Assembly: GCA_900538355.1 (NCBI GenBank)
Contig: UPXS01000008.1
Location: 1 to 64,000, forward strand
Direction: 5' to 3'
From: an uncultured Veillonella sp.
GTDB taxonomy: Bacteria > Bacillota > Negativicutes > Veillonellales > Veillonellaceae
DNA length: 64,000 nt
A program made the translations under genes and the position numbers. The notes under the pieces were generated by a model. It saw only the letters and a list, made by a program, of their open reading frames with translations. It was not told the DNA's origin and ran no database searches. Positions 10,031 through 20,745 of the stretch are shown here, one piece after another. How positions within the stretch are numbered: position 1 is the first letter of the stretch; the number at the start of each line of letters is the position of its first letter.

Positions 10031-11786
10031 GTCCATTACGCCGTTTCCTGATGGAATCCAAAAGCCAATGGAGTTGGCTAGCACTACTCATCTTAGCACT
10101 TATTACAGCAGCTATGTTTGAAGTATCAGCGCCAGTATTACTTGGCAAGGTCGTAGATGCTATTGTGAGTGGCTTACAAACAAACCAAGATATTAATACA
10201 ATTTTCGCCTCCATTGATACAATTATTCTCTGGCTTATTGCCATCTATGGTGGCCACGCCTTATTCACCTACTTTGGCGAATACATGATGGCCTCTATCG
10301 GTTCAAAAACAGTGCTCGCTTTGCGCACACGCATGAGTACTCATTTATATTCATTACCTATCGAATACTTTCACGATCACCAACGTGGGGATTTACTAAG
10401 CCGACTCACCTCTGACTTAGATGCCGTTGCTGAAACTATAGGTGAAGGCGTACCGGGCCTTGTATCTGCCATTATCGGTATTATAGGTGCCACGGCCATG
10501 ATGATTTGGATCAGCCCGATGCTAGGCATCTCTATCATCGCCATTATATGTATTGGTATCCTATGTTTAACCTGGCTCTCTAAACGGGCTCGACGGGTCT
10601 ACCTCAAAAACCAAAGCGCCTTAGGTGCTTTCAACAGTGGCATAGAGGAAATTGTAGTAGGAAAACCGATTATCCAAACCTTTGGCCTTGAAGACACTAC
10701 GACTAACCAAGTAAACATTCTGAACGACAATCTATTTAAAAGTATGAGAAGCGCGGCTTTCACCAGTCAGCTCGTCGAACCGCTCGTTAAGTTTTTAAAT
10801 CAAATCACCTATTGCCTCGTTGCGATTCAAGGGGGTCTCATGGTATTACGTGGTTCTATTTCCATCGGTGACATCCAGGCCTTCTTCCTCTATGTAGGTC
10901 AAGTTTCAGACCCTCTATCCCGCAGTTCTTATATACTCACCAAATTCCAAGAAACTGCGGCAGCCTTGGGCCGTATTTACGAAGTCATTGATACACCATC
11001 CGAAATCGATACAGGTAAGAAAACGCTAGGTAATACATCAACACATCCAGGCACTATAGATTTTGAACATGTTGATTTTGGTTATACCCCGTCCAATGTG
11101 TTTATGAAGGATATTAACATCCATATTCCTGGTGGCTCTATGGTCGCCATCGTAGGTTCTACAGGTGCTGGTAAATCCACATTGGTAAACCTTATTATGC
11201 GCTTCTATGACATTATAAATGGCCGTATCACCATCGATGGTGTCGATATTCGCGATGTGTCTCGTGAAAGCTTACACAACACGGTAGGCATGGTATTACA
11301 AGATGCTTGGATTTTTACAGGCACTATCGCCGATAATATTGGCTACGGCAAACCAAATGCTAGTCACGAAGAGATTGAATATGTTGCCAAACTCGCCATG
11401 GCAGATCACTTCATCCGTACCTTGCCAGATGGCTATGATACAGTTCTCAAACGAGGTGGCGATGACCTATCGCACAAGGTCAACGGCAATTAATTACTAT
11501 CGCTCGTGCCTTTTTGGCGGATCCAACCATCCTCATCCTAGATGAAGCCACGGCTAACGTAGATACGCGCACCGAGGTAGAGGTTCAAAAAGCTATGAAC
11601 ACCCTCCTCAAAGGACGCACAAGTATCGTCATTGCCCATCGCTTGTCTACAATCAAAAATGCTGACTTCCTACTCGTAGTAGAAAACGGTACCATTGTGG
11701 AACAAGGAACACATCACGAACTAATCGAACGTGGTGGTCACTATAAAGAACTCTATGAAAACTATGCAGCAGGCATGACCGTATAA
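10027..11786 (+). pseudogene. ABC exporter half-transporter, subunit 2, frameshifted in the signature motif
   Basis: The first frame runs 10027-11493 (six-helix domain, then Walker A GSTGAGKST) and stops after [12 protein letters not shown]. The second frame, from about 11490 to 11786, resumes with [16 protein letters not shown] (Walker B with catalytic Glu) and the H-loop IVIAHRLST. Removing one CA from the sequence TCGCACAAGGTC at about 11471 restores DDLSQGQRQ and gives one 585-residue protein of normal length. The lesion therefore hits the LSQGQ signature of the subunit that carries the catalytic Glu. As read, it should abolish the exporter. A sequencing error or recent mutation is possible, because the rest of the gene is intact. 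Confidence 0.85.
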
Positions 11787-11855
11787 GGAAGTCTACCAAA
11801 GGTAACCACCCTACTTGCAGCAGATACTAATGAGCTCAAATTATTCCCTACAAAC

Positions 11856-11897
11856 AAAGACCCCCTAATAAGTAAAAACTTATTAGGGGGTCTTTTA
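11856..11897. terminator. Bidirectional terminator between ABC exporter and metQ
   Basis: A perfect 17-bp stem AAGACCCCCTAATAAG / CTTATTAGGGGGTCTT with a short A-rich loop sits between convergent genes; both strands have T-rich ends. Confidence 0.85.
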
Positions 11898-11909
11898 TAT
11901 TTCTATATT

Positions 11910-12734
11910 CTATTCACCTTTTGGTACGAACCATAGGCCGTTGTTATTTTTTTCCATGTAGTCTTTAAATTCTTGAGAATGGTAAGCTGCTACAAGGTCT
12001 TTTGCCCATTGTGCATCTTTGTTATTTTCGTTAACTACGACTTGTAACAACCATTGTGGTAATACATCTTCATTTGCTAATGCAGTTTTAGGATCAATTT
12101 TTGCATTATAGATGATAGCACCGGTAATAACAATATAGTCGAAATCAGTACGTACAGAAGGAATTGTAAGGGATTTCATTTCTGTAAATTTAAGATGTTT
12201 AGGATTTTCAATGATATCTGCTTGTGTTACTGTTGCTAAATCTTTGTTAGGATCAAGTTTAATCCAACCGATTTTTTGCAACAATGCATAGGCACGAGCC
12301 ATGTTAGATGCATCATTTGGTACTGCAATAGTATCACCATCTGCCACTTGGTCTATAGATGTTTTAGAACCGCTAAAGATACCTGCTGGCACCGTTGGAA
12401 TTGGAGTCAACGCTACAAGATGACCATTTTGTTTTTCGTTAAAATTTTTCATGTATGCTGTATGTTGTTCAACGTTGAAATCTACTTCACCATCGCTCAA
12501 CACTTGGTCCGCTTGTACCAAATCAGACATATCTACACCTTTAAAGGTATAGCCTTGTTTTTCCAAAATTGGTTTAACACCTTTTTCAAATAATTCAGAG
12601 TAAGGGCCTTGAGACTTACTATAGGATAATTCCTTTTTAGCACCATTATCGCTATTATTGGAACCGCAGCCTGCGATAAAAGCTACGCTAAATACTAATG
12701 CCGCGCCAAGGGCAAGAAGTTTTTTAAATTTCAT
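11910..12734 (-). CDS. metQ: Methionine ABC transporter substrate-binding lipoprotein
   Basis: A 274-residue NlpA/MetQ lipoprotein. The signal peptide ends in a lipobox, FIAGC, with the lipidated Cys at about residue 23, followed by a Ser/Asn-rich linker. The body shows the family features VPNDASNMARA and LLQVVVNE. It captures L- or D-methionine outside the inner membrane and feeds MetNI. It is the last gene of a metNIQ operon, 54 bp after metI, and ends at a strong terminator. Confidence 0.92.
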   Translation of the reverse strand: MKFKKLLALGAALVFSVAFIAGCGSNNSDNGAKKELSYSKSQGPYSELFEKGVKPILEKQGYTFKGVDMSDLVQADQVLSDGEVDFNVEQHTAYMKNFNEKQNGHLVALTPIPTVPAGIFSGSKTSIDQVADGDTIAVPNDASNMARAYALLQKIGWIKLDPNKDLATVTQADIIENPKHLKFTEMKSLTIPSVRTDFDYIVITGAIIYNAKIDPKTALANEDVLPQWLLQVVVNENNKDAQWAKDLVAAYHSQEFKDYMEKNNNGLWFVPKGE

Positions 12735-12788
12735 AGTACATTCTCCTATACTTTCACAATCAATATAACCAAAATCTATTTCATCAAA

Positions 12789-13460
12789 TCAGGAACGACG
12801 CGCACGACGTGCAAAGTAGTTACCTATTGTTTGAATAATTTGAACAAAAATAATCAAAATAACAACGGTAAATAACATCAATGGGAAGTTCAACCGCTCA
12901 TAACCATAGGTGAGAGCCAAATCACCTACACCACCTGCACCAATGGCACCAGCCATAGCAGTAGCACCGATAAGACCTATGGTACCTGTTGTAATAGATA
13001 GAATAAGCGAACCCTTTGCCTCTGGTAAAAGGAAATGCCAAATCACCTCAAAATGAGAGGCCCCCATTGATTGTGCAGCCTCGATAATGCCTTTATTAAC
13101 CTCTAAAATAGAGTTTTCGAAGAGTCGAGCCAGATACGGCGCAATGAATATAACAAGCGGTACGATAGCCGCCGTTGTACCAACCCGAGTACCAACAATC
13201 ATCTTAGTCAACGGTAAGATAAACACCATCAAGATGATAAATGGGACGGAACGCACAATATTAACAATTGTGTTTGTAATGGTGTAAACAATGCTATTTT
13301 TAACAATACCATTAGGATTTGTTACCACTAGTGTAACTGCGATAATCAGCCCTAGTACGGTGCCAATGAATAGAGATAGGAACACCATATATAATGTTTG
13401 TTCTGCAGCTAGTAATAACTGCGAACCTGGAACACCAAGTTCTTGCATGAAGAAGTCCAT
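12789..13460 (-). CDS. metI: Methionine ABC transporter permease
   Basis: A 223-residue inner-membrane permease with five hydrophobic segments. The EAA loop is EAAQSMGASHFEVIWHFLLPEA, split here as EAAQSMGAS and FLLPEA. The start chosen is MDFFMQ, preceded by GGAGG; its ATG overlaps the metN stop (TAATG), so the two are translationally coupled. The seven-residue longer form overlaps metN without its own site. It forms the MetN2I2 importer. Confidence 0.92.
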   Translation of the reverse strand: MDFFMQELGVPGSQLLLAAEQTLYMVFLSLFIGTVLGLIIAVTLVVTNPNGIVKNSIVYTITNTIVNIVRSVPFIILMVFILPLTKMIVGTRVGTTAAIVPLVIFIAPYLARLFENSILEVNKGIIEAAQSMGASHFEVIWHFLLPEAKGSLILSITTGTIGLIGATAMAGAIGAGGVGDLALTYGYERLNFPLMLFTVVILIIFVQIIQTIGNYFARRARRS

Positions 13461-14482
13461 TATAGTGCCACCTCCTGCCATTCAATGCCTTGGCTCACAA
13501 GATATTCTTTTACCTTGCCCACCTCAAGATCATCACCAATAAACTGAACAATAAAAATACCAAGTACTGTATGTTCTAGCTCTGTTACGGTAGCAAATAA
13601 CACACTCGTTTCTAAATCAAAGGTTTTATTAATATGATATAAAACATTATCGGTCGTATTAGTTCCTAAGAAATGCATCTTAAGAATTGTATATGGCCGT
13701 TTATCACAAGCCAAAGTATGTTTCACTGTTGATGGAATTTCATCAGGAATAACGGTCCTAACAAATCGCTTCGTTGTTTCATGTTTAGGTTTACTAAACA
13801 CCTCAAGTACGGAGCCGCTCTCTATGAGCTTTCCATGTTCCATAACCACAACGCGGTTACAAATTTTTTGAATTACATCAATCTCATGAGTAACGATAAC
13901 CACCGTTACCCCTAGTTCACGATTAACGCGCTCCAATAATTGAAGAATAGACTCTGTCGTATCTGGATCAAGAGCACTTGTTGCTTCATCGCATAAAAGA
14001 ATCGATGGATCTGTAGCTAACGCACGGGCAATACCAACGCGCTGCTTTTGACCACCTGATAATTCTCCAGGATAGGCATTTGCTTTGTCCCCTAAATCAA
14101 CAAAGTCTAACAAGGTTTTAACCTTTTTATCAATCTCTGATTTAGGAACTTTATTTAGAATTAATGGAATCGCCACATTATCATATACAGACTTAGCATT
14201 CAACAGATTGAATTGTTGAAATACCATGCCGATGCGCTTACGCACCTTTCTAAGCTCGTTAAAACTTAAGCCATTGATATTCACACCATCTATTTCAACA
14301 TGACCAGAGGTAGGTACCTCTAAGGCATTAATCATGCGCAGCAGTGTAGATTTACCAGCTCCACTGAAGCCAATAATGCCAAATATATCACCTTTTTCTA
14401 TGGTAAAGTTTACATCAGATAATGCAGTAACCTTTTGCTTATTAACGTCAAACTCTTTCGTTACATTTCGTATAGCAATCAC
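13460..14482 (-). CDS. metN: Methionine ABC transporter ATPase with C-terminal NIL domain
   Basis: A 340-residue ATPase. Walker A is GFSGAGKST, the signature is LSGGQKQR, Walker B is ILLCDEATSALD and the H-loop is VTHEID. The last 75 residues or so form the NIL domain, which in MetN binds cytoplasmic methionine and blocks transport when the pool is full. The start is GTG with GAGGTGG upstream. It leads metNIQ; a 9-bp inverted repeat lies about 50 bp upstream. No SAM riboswitch or T-box was recognised in the leader. Confidence 0.93.
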   Translation of the reverse strand: MIAIRNVTKEFDVNKQKVTALSDVNFTIEKGDIFGIIGFSGAGKSTLLRMINALEVPTSGHVEIDGVNINGLSFNELRKVRKRIGMVFQQFNLLNAKSVYDNVAIPLILNKVPKSEIDKKVKTLLDFVDLGDKANAYPGELSGGQKQRVGIARALATDPSILLCDEATSALDPDTTESILQLLERVNRELGVTVVIVTHEIDVIQKICNRVVVMEHGKLIESGSVLEVFSKPKHETTKRFVRTVIPDEIPSTVKHTLACDKRPYTILKMHFLGTNTTDNVLYHINKTFDLETSVLFATVTELEHTVLGIFIVQFIGDDLEVGKVKEYLVSQGIEWQEVAL

Positions 14483-14528
14483 TGTACCACCTCTTTCCCT
14501 ACAGAGCTGTAGGAATTAAAATCTTTTT

Positions 14529-14555
14529 TAAAACATATCTTTAAGGTATGTTTTA
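14529..14555 (-). promoter_or_regulatory. Inverted repeat upstream of metN (operator candidate)
   Basis: A perfect AT-rich repeat TAAAACATA-N9-TATGTTTTA lies about 50 bp upstream of the metN start. It could be a repressor site for methionine control or a weak hairpin. No regulator is identified. Confidence 0.35.
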
Positions 14556-14603
14556 ATTATGTACTTAGATTACTACAATTTATAAGGACTGTCAAACAAA
14601 AAA

Positions 14604-14633
14604 AGAACCTTACCCAGCAATGGGTTAAGGTTC
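14604..14633 (-). terminator. Intrinsic terminator after the DMT transporter
   Basis: The stem AGAACCTTACCCA / TGGGTTAAGGTTCT (one bulge) has a GCAA-type loop and is followed on the minus strand by seven T. Confidence 0.8.
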
Positions 14634-14743
14634 TCTTTTATATAACGCTTATATTATAAGGGTTTACATCCTCATATTTCTATTTTTCTATCTTTATATC
14701 TTTTACATCAAATCTAGATGATTCAGACTCTAACAAAATTAAC

Positions 14744-15610
14744 TTATCTATATCGATTAAAGAGATATAAGGATCCTAAAATAACAGGTGCCCCAATATA
14801 GAGCCCCATGTTTGGTATTTCGCCCAATAAAAAGGCTGCTACTATAGCTGCCACAATTGGCGAGATATACATAAAATTAGTTACATCAGACACTTTTTCA
14901 GCATGTTCAAAGGCATAGCTCCAGAATACAAATCCTAATGCACTGGAAAAGAATGCTAAATACAGCATAGCAAGCTTTGCACTGATTGGCGCGGCTACGA
15001 TCATTTCAATAGCGTGGTCTGCAAATGGTAATGCCATAATTGCACCTGTAAACATGGACCACATGGCAATAGTAATAGAGTTATATCCTTTTAAGCTTAG
15101 TCCTCGATTCAGAATGTTATAGATTGCAAACAGTACCATCCCTATCAACGTCCATATGGCACCCATAGGAATAGTTAAGGTTGAGTTCCAAAGAATAATA
15201 ACTGCTACACCTATAAAGGCTGTTATAGTGAAAAGCCATCCAATAGGTCGTATTCTATCTTTATAAACGATCAATGCCATGAGCGCGGTTACCATTGGCG
15301 TCAATGCCATAATAATACTCGATGTTGCTGCCGGTATTGTTCGTAAGCCTTCGTTAAACACAACTTGGTAAATGAAGTTCCCTGTAGCGCCTAATAAAAT
15401 ATATATGCCCCACTCACGCCAAGATGTAGGAATGTGTAATCCTTTGAATACACCAATAATTAGCATGAGTATAGCGCCGCCTACAACCCTTGCTACAGAG
15501 AGTGTTAATGCGTCTACAGATTGTAATGCCACTTTTCCAAAAGGGAACGCCGTAGCCCATACAGCAATGGTAGCAGATGCCCCTAACACAGCTTTCATTT
15601 TATTTGTCAT
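14744..15610 (-). CDS. EamA/RhaT family drug/metabolite transporter
   Basis: A 288-residue inner-membrane protein with ten hydrophobic segments in two EamA repeats of about 140 residues. The first repeat has the ending ATSSIIMALTPMVTALMA and the second SPIVAAIVAAFLLGE, both typical of the DMT superfamily. The start is the second ATG, 6 nt after AGGTGG. Members export amino acids, nucleosides or other metabolites; the substrate here is unknown. It is transcribed away from the pfl operon and ends at a terminator before metN. Confidence 0.85.
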   Translation of the reverse strand: MTNKMKAVLGASATIAVWATAFPFGKVALQSVDALTLSVARVVGGAILMLIIGVFKGLHIPTSWREWGIYILLGATGNFIYQVVFNEGLRTIPAATSSIIMALTPMVTALMALIVYKDRIRPIGWLFTITAFIGVAVIILWNSTLTIPMGAIWTLIGMVLFAIYNILNRGLSLKGYNSITIAMWSMFTGAIMALPFADHAIEMIVAAPISAKLAMLYLAFFSSALGFVFWSYAFEHAEKVSDVTNFMYISPIVAAIVAAFLLGEIPNMGLYIGAPVILGSLYLFNRYR

Positions 15611-15912
15611 TAGCATCCACCTTTCTACGTAGTTCCTAAATCAATACTATCTAAATATTACCATATTAAGGCCCTACGATTCCAAGAATATACATCACAC
15701 TATATCGAATACTTTCTATTTATTGATATAAATTTTCATTATTTAAAGAGAATACAAAAATTAAAATCTCAAGTGTATACATACATACAGTTCCTATTAA
15801 ACGCTATAATTACTGCATTTTAAATGACAAATTCATTATTGCTAAACTTTAAATAAGAACTATTCTTACGAAAATCGCATAGCATGTATTGAAAATATAT
15901 ATCATCTAAAAT

Positions 15913-15941
15913 TTGTTAAATCCGGACAAACATTGTACACT
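15913..15941 (+). promoter_or_regulatory. Candidate promoter of the pfl operon
   Basis: TTGTTA (15913-15918) and TACACT (15936-15941) are 17 bp apart and lie 46 bp upstream of the PflB start. The rest of the 375-bp gap (15611-15986) is AT-rich with no gene visible. A loose TTTGT-N9-ACAAA repeat overlaps the promoter and could bind a redox regulator, but this is weak. Confidence 0.4.
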
Positions 15942-15986
15942 ATAGGCATAGAAATCTATAGTTATATCCTTTTATGGAGGTGCAAA

Positions 15987-18104
15987 ATGCAACATACTGC
16001 ATGGAAAGATTTTAACACAGGTGTGTGGGATAAAGCCGTTGACGTACGTGACTTTATTCAAAGAAACTATATCCCCTATGAAGGGGACGATTCCTTCCTT
16101 GCTGGTCCTACAGAAAGAACGACAAAATTATGGGACCAAGTAATGAAGCTTTATGAAGAAGAACGTGAAAAAGGCGGCATGCTCGATGCCGATACTTCCG
16201 TGGCCACACACATTACTGCCCATGCGCCAGGATATATCGACAAAGACCTTGAAACAATCGTTGGTTTGCAAACTGACAAACCATTAAAACGCGCCATGTT
16301 CCCTTATGGTGGCTTGCGTACTGCGAAATCCGCTATTGAAGAATACGGCTTCAAAATGGATCCGCAAACAGAAGACTTCTTCAGAAAACACCGCAAGACT
16401 CACAACGACGGCGTATTTGATGTGTACACACCAGAAATGCGTGCCGCTCGTACAGCTCATATCGTAACTGGTTTGCCTGATGCTTACAGCCGTGGCCGCA
16501 TCATCGGTGACTACCGTCGTATCGCTTTGTATGGTGTTGATTACCTTATCGAAGACAAAAAAGAACAATTCAGTATCACAATGGGCGATATGCTTGAAGA
16601 TGTAATTCGCGATCGTGAAGAAATCCAAGAGCAAATTCGTTCCTTGAAGGAATTGAAAGAAATGGCTGCGTCTTATGGTTACGATATTTCTGGACCAGCT
16701 AAAGACGTTAAAGAAGCTATGCAATGGATTTACTTCGGCTACCTTGGCGCGATTAAAGAGCAAAACGGTGCTGCTATGTCCATCGGCCGTAACTCTACAT
16801 TCCTCGACATCTACGCGGAACGCGACCTTCGCAATGGCACATATACAGAAGAACAAATCCAAGAATTCGTAGATCATTTCATTATGAAATTACGTATGGT
16901 TCGTTTCGCGCGTATCCACGAATACAATAACTTGTTCACAGGCGATCCTGTATGGACTACAGAATCCATCGGTGGTATGGGTACTGATGGTCGTACATTG
17001 GTTTCCAAAATGTCCTTCCGTTACCTACATACATTGACTAACCTTGGCCCTGCTCCAGAGCCAAACCTCACTGTATTGTGGTCCCCTCGTATGCCAATTG
17101 GCTTCCGCCGCTTCTGTGCAAAATTATCCATTGAAACATCTTCCATCCAATACGAAAATGACGACTTAATGCGACCTAACTCTGGTGATGACTACGCTAT
17201 CGCATGTTGCGTATCCCCAATGCGTATTGGTAAAGAAATGCAATTCTTCGGCGCTCGTTCCAACTTGGCTAAATGCTTGCTTTACGCAATCAATGGCGGC
17301 GTTGACGAAAAATTGAAAAAACAAATTGGTCCTAAATACCGCCCTATCACGTCCGAATACTTAGAATTCGACGAAGTATGGGAAAAATTCGACGACATGA
17401 TGGAATGGTTGGCAGGCGTATATGTAAACGCATTGAACATCATTCACTACATGCACGACAAATATGCTTATGAAAAACTAGAAATGGCACTGCATGACCG
17501 CAAGGTAACTCGTTGGTTTGCAACTGGTATCGCTGGTTTATCCGTAGTAGCTGACTCCTTGTCCGCTATTAAATACGCTAAAGTAAAACCTATTCGTGAC
17601 GAAAACGGCATTGCTGTTGATTTCGAAATCGAAGGTGACTTCCCTAAATATGGTAACGATGACGATCGTGTAGATAGCTTGGCAGCAAAAGTTGTTTCTA
17701 CATTTATGAACAAGATTCGTAAACATCCTACATACCGTCAATCTGTTCCTACGATGAGCTTGTTAACAATTACTTCCAACGTAGTATATGGTACTGCAAC
17801 AGGTTCCACTCCAGATGGCCGTAAAGCTGGTGAAGCTTTCGCTCCTGGTGCTAACCCAATGCATGGTCGTGATACACACGGTGCTATTTCTTCGTTGGCA
17901 TCCGTAGCAAAAATGCCATGGCGTGATAGCTCCGATGGTATTTCCAATACCTTCTCTATCATTCCTGACGCATTAGGTAAATCTGGTGAAACATTTGTGT
18001 CCCTCAGCGATTTTGATATTGAGTTAGATCCATCTCAATTGCCTAACTCTAATACAAACTTCGCTTGCAGTGAACCGAATGTTACTATAAAGGAAGATAA
18101 ATAA
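15987..18104 (+). CDS. pflB: Pyruvate formate-lyase catalytic subunit lacking the glycyl-radical domain
   Basis: Converts pyruvate and CoA to acetyl-CoA and formate under anaerobic conditions. The protein is 705 residues when started at MQHTAWKDF, which follows GGAGG. The catalytic Cys pair is C407-C408 in IACCVSPM. Homology to the standard enzyme runs to about [16 protein letters not shown]; the last 36 residues or so (from [10 protein letters not shown] on) look unlike the usual enzyme. The RVSGYA radical loop that normally ends the same chain is absent and is encoded by the next gene. The standard enzyme is about 760 residues in one chain. It is followed by the radical-domain gene and pflA. 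Confidence 0.9.
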   Translation: MQHTAWKDFNTGVWDKAVDVRDFIQRNYIPYEGDDSFLAGPTERTTKLWDQVMKLYEEEREKGGMLDADTSVATHITAHAPGYIDKDLETIVGLQTDKPLKRAMFPYGGLRTAKSAIEEYGFKMDPQTEDFFRKHRKTHNDGVFDVYTPEMRAARTAHIVTGLPDAYSRGRIIGDYRRIALYGVDYLIEDKKEQFSITMGDMLEDVIRDREEIQEQIRSLKELKEMAASYGYDISGPAKDVKEAMQWIYFGYLGAIKEQNGAAMSIGRNSTFLDIYAERDLRNGTYTEEQIQEFVDHFIMKLRMVRFARIHEYNNLFTGDPVWTTESIGGMGTDGRTLVSKMSFRYLHTLTNLGPAPEPNLTVLWSPRMPIGFRRFCAKLSIETSSIQYENDDLMRPNSGDDYAIACCVSPMRIGKEMQFFGARSNLAKCLLYAINGGVDEKLKKQIGPKYRPITSEYLEFDEVWEKFDDMMEWLAGVYVNALNIIHYMHDKYAYEKLEMALHDRKVTRWFATGIAGLSVVADSLSAIKYAKVKPIRDENGIAVDFEIEGDFPKYGNDDDRVDSLAAKVVSTFMNKIRKHPTYRQSVPTMSLLTITSNVVYGTATGSTPDGRKAGEAFAPGANPMHGRDTHGAISSLASVAKMPWRDSSDGISNTFSIIPDALGKSGETFVSLSDFDIELDPSQLPNSNTNFACSEPNVTIKEDK

Positions 18105-18179
18105 TATCTTCCATAGTATCGGAATGCTTTCACCGGCACCGATATGAGTGTTAGTCTTGGTTGAAAGGAGGCAATACCA

Positions 18180-18419
18180 ATGAGCAACCAACAACAAATT
18201 GATAACTTGGTAGAGTTATTAGATGGCTACTCCCAAAAAGGCGGTCATCATTTGAACGTTAACGTGTTCACTCGCGAAACATTGTTAGACGCTCAAAAAC
18301 ATCCTGAGTTGTACCCTCAATTAACTGTTCGTGTGTCTGGTTACGCAGTGCACTTCAGCAAATTGACTAAAGCACAACAGGACGAAGTTATTTCTCGTAC
18401 ATTCCATCAACAAATCTAA
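18180..18419 (+). CDS. Stand-alone glycyl-radical domain of pyruvate formate-lyase (GrcA/YfiD-like)
   Basis: A 79-residue protein equal to the C-terminal end of pyruvate formate-lyase: [20 protein letters not shown], then RVSGYAVHF with the radical glycine at residue 54. It has its own strong site (AAAGGAGG, 6 nt before the ATG) and is 75 bp after the pflB stop. In E. coli a similar small protein (GrcA) repairs damaged enzyme that still has its own domain. Here the main enzyme lacks the domain, so this one is probably an obligatory subunit. The intergenic 75 bp hold a small hairpin (TATCGG / CCGATA). Confidence 0.88.
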   Translation: MSNQQQIDNLVELLDGYSQKGGHHLNVNVFTRETLLDAQKHPELYPQLTVRVSGYAVHFSKLTKAQQDEVISRTFHQQI

Positions 18420-18431
18420 TCGAGGTTACCT

Positions 18432-19208
18432 ATGACAGGACGTATTCATTCGGTCGAAACGATGGGTACGGTTGATGGTCCAGGCATGCGCATGGTGGTT
18501 TTTCTCCAAGGATGCCCCATGCGTTGTGCTTATTGCCACAATCCTGACACATGGAATGAAACTAGCGATGATGCTAAGTTCATGACCGTCGAGGAATTGT
18601 GGGACCAGTACGAACGTAACCGCCAATTTTATACTAATGGTGGTATCACCGTCACAGGTGGGGAAGCTCTTATGCAAATCGACTTTGTTACTGAGCTTTT
18701 CACATATTTCCGTGAAAGAAACGTCCATACCTGTTTAGATACAAGTGGAATTTGTTTTGATCCCCACCAAGAGGTGGCCTACCGTAAGCTACTCAGTGTC
18801 ACTAGTCTCGTCATCCTAGACCTTAAAGAAATCGATTCTGATAAACATCTGTGGTTAACAGGCAAACCGTTAGAGCCCATTCTCGGATTTGCTAGATTAA
18901 CGGCAGACGTAGAAGTTCCTATTTGGGTTCGTCACGTTGTAGTCCCTACCATCACAGATAATGCAGATCATCACTATCGTCTAGGCTTTTTCCTAGGATC
19001 CCTGAATAACTTACAAGCCGTTGATTGCTTGCCATATCACGTTATGGGTACTGCTAAATATAAGGAGTTAGGTCTTACCTATCGCCTAGAGGGCATACCG
19101 GCCGCATCAAAAGATATAGCGGCTAAAGCGACAAAAACCGTGGTGGAAGGTATCAAGGCCTATCGACGCCATTGGTGGAGTCCCATCAAAACACAACATC
19201 AATCATAA
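18432..19208 (+). CDS. pflA: Pyruvate formate-lyase activating enzyme (radical SAM)
   Basis: A 258-residue radical SAM protein. The cluster motif is CPMRCAYCHNPDTW (Cx3Cx2C) near residue 29, followed by TGGEALMQ for SAM binding. It uses SAM to place the glycyl radical on the partner, here presumably Gly54 of the preceding small protein. It starts 12 bp after that gene, and GAGG precedes the ATG. It completes the operon and is followed by a terminator at 19288. Confidence 0.93.
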   Translation: MTGRIHSVETMGTVDGPGMRMVVFLQGCPMRCAYCHNPDTWNETSDDAKFMTVEELWDQYERNRQFYTNGGITVTGGEALMQIDFVTELFTYFRERNVHTCLDTSGICFDPHQEVAYRKLLSVTSLVILDLKEIDSDKHLWLTGKPLEPILGFARLTADVEVPIWVRHVVVPTITDNADHHYRLGFFLGSLNNLQAVDCLPYHVMGTAKYKELGLTYRLEGIPAASKDIAAKATKTVVEGIKAYRRHWWSPIKTQHQS

Positions 19209-19287
19209 TCAAGTTTGAGGATAACTACCTCCCTTGATATATATACATATATATACCAAGACTTGATCTATGATAGCCCTAAAACAA

Positions 19288-19320
19288 TAGAGCCGCCCCC
19301 ACACAACCGGGGACGGCTCT
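19288..19320 (+). terminator. Intrinsic terminator after pflA
   Basis: AGAGCCGCCCC pairs with GGGGACGGCTCT (one bulge), followed by TATTGTATTT. It may also serve the opposing dehydrogenase gene. Confidence 0.65.
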
Positions 19321-19422
19321 TATTGTATTTATAGACTATTTTAATATCTATAATTGGTACACTATTTTCACTACTATCAGTGCAGTGTTCAATTTGATAT
19401 TCTATTTGTTCTAATATCTATT

Positions 19423-20376
19423 TTATTTAGATACTACATTAATAGGTTCACCTTTAAAGAAGGCTTGTACATTGTCACGAATAATGCCTACTAAGCGTTG
19501 ACGTGTTTCAAGCCCCTTCCACCCCATGTGCGGAGTAATGATAACATTATCTAATGTATACAGAGGGCTATCCTCTGCTGGAGGTTCTACCTCTTGTACA
19601 TCAAGGCCTGCACCTGCAATGCGTTTAGCCGCTAATGCTTCACAAAGGTCTGCTTCATTAATAAGAGGACCTCGGCCAGTATTTACAATGACTGCATTAG
19701 GCTTCATTTTAGCGATGGTTTCTTTATTAATCATGTACTTAGTTTGGTCATTCAATGGGCAATGCAATGTAATATAATCACTATTTGCTAGTAATTCATC
19801 AAGACCTACATAGCGAATGCCATCGCCATCAGCCTTTGGTGTACGCGTATGGATTAAGACATTCATACCAAGTGCTTTTGCTACTTTAATAACTTCCATA
19901 CCGATATGACCAGCACCAACAACACCTAATGTTTTACCATTCACTTCTGTGTGGCTCACTTGCAAATATTTTGTAAAGTTGCTGCGATCACCTTTTGCAA
20001 GCATACCGATTTGTTTTTGCATTGTAGATGCAAAATTGAGGATCATCATGATTACCGTATGCGCTACACGCTCTGTACTATACGCTGGAATGTTGCATAC
20101 AGTGATGCCTCGTTCCTTTGCTGCATTGAGATCGATATTGTTATAGCCTGTACCTGCTTCAACAATGAGCTTTACTGTATCTGGGAATTGTGAAAGTAAC
20201 TCAGCATTAACAGGGATCTCTTTTGTTACTACTACACGAGCCCCTTGGATACGCCCAATAAGCTCTTCATTTGTACTATTATCATAGACCTGTACATCAT
20301 TAGATAATATGGAGAAATCTAATGCATGGTCATAATTCATTTTACCTGCGTTTACTACTACTACACGTTCGCTCAT
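19423..20376 (-). CDS. D-isomer specific 2-hydroxyacid dehydrogenase
   Basis: A 317-residue NAD(P)-dependent reductase of 2-oxo acids. It has the Rossmann motif LGVVGAGHIGMEV at about residue 150, the Arg of VNTGRGPLINE, the Glu of the DVQEVEPP block and the catalytic His in TPHMGW. The family includes D-lactate, glycerate/hydroxypyruvate and phosphoglycerate dehydrogenases; there is no ACT domain, so not SerA. Glycerate or another small hydroxyacid is plausible. It is monocistronic, with AGGAGG before the ATG. Confidence 0.85.
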   Translation of the reverse strand: MSERVVVVNAGKMNYDHALDFSILSNDVQVYDNSTNEELIGRIQGARVVVTKEIPVNAELLSQFPDTVKLIVEAGTGYNNIDLNAAKERGITVCNIPAYSTERVAHTVIMMILNFASTMQKQIGMLAKGDRSNFTKYLQVSHTEVNGKTLGVVGAGHIGMEVIKVAKALGMNVLIHTRTPKADGDGIRYVGLDELLANSDYITLHCPLNDQTKYMINKETIAKMKPNAVIVNTGRGPLINEADLCEALAAKRIAGAGLDVQEVEPPAEDSPLYTLDNVIITPHMGWKGLETRQRLVGIIRDNVQAFFKGEPINVVSK

Positions 20377-20745
20377 GAGAACCTCCTACATAGATGCTAT
20401 ATTATATATTTATTAATTCCAAACCTACAAGTAATCTAGCTATGTTCACGATGTTAGATGACTACAATTTTGTCTAAATCATTCATAACCAATCTATTAG
20501 CTAGAAAAAGCATATATCATACCCTACTATAAATTATACTATTATTTATATAAATTTATACTATTAATATCACAGCTAACTATATTAATTAGTATACTTT
20601 CACAATTATTGTATATAATATATGCAGAAAAGCTATAAAATTCAAAATAACACCAATATTTCTGTATAAAACTTTCACAAAAGTATTGTTTAATTCCCCA
20701 AAAGGTATAAAATTAAAGTAATGTTATATAGAATTGAGGAATATC

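Noticed and set aside
14483..14600. SAM riboswitch or T-box before metN
   Set aside because: None of the conserved riboswitch or T-box core segments is present; only an AT-rich 9-bp inverted repeat is seen.
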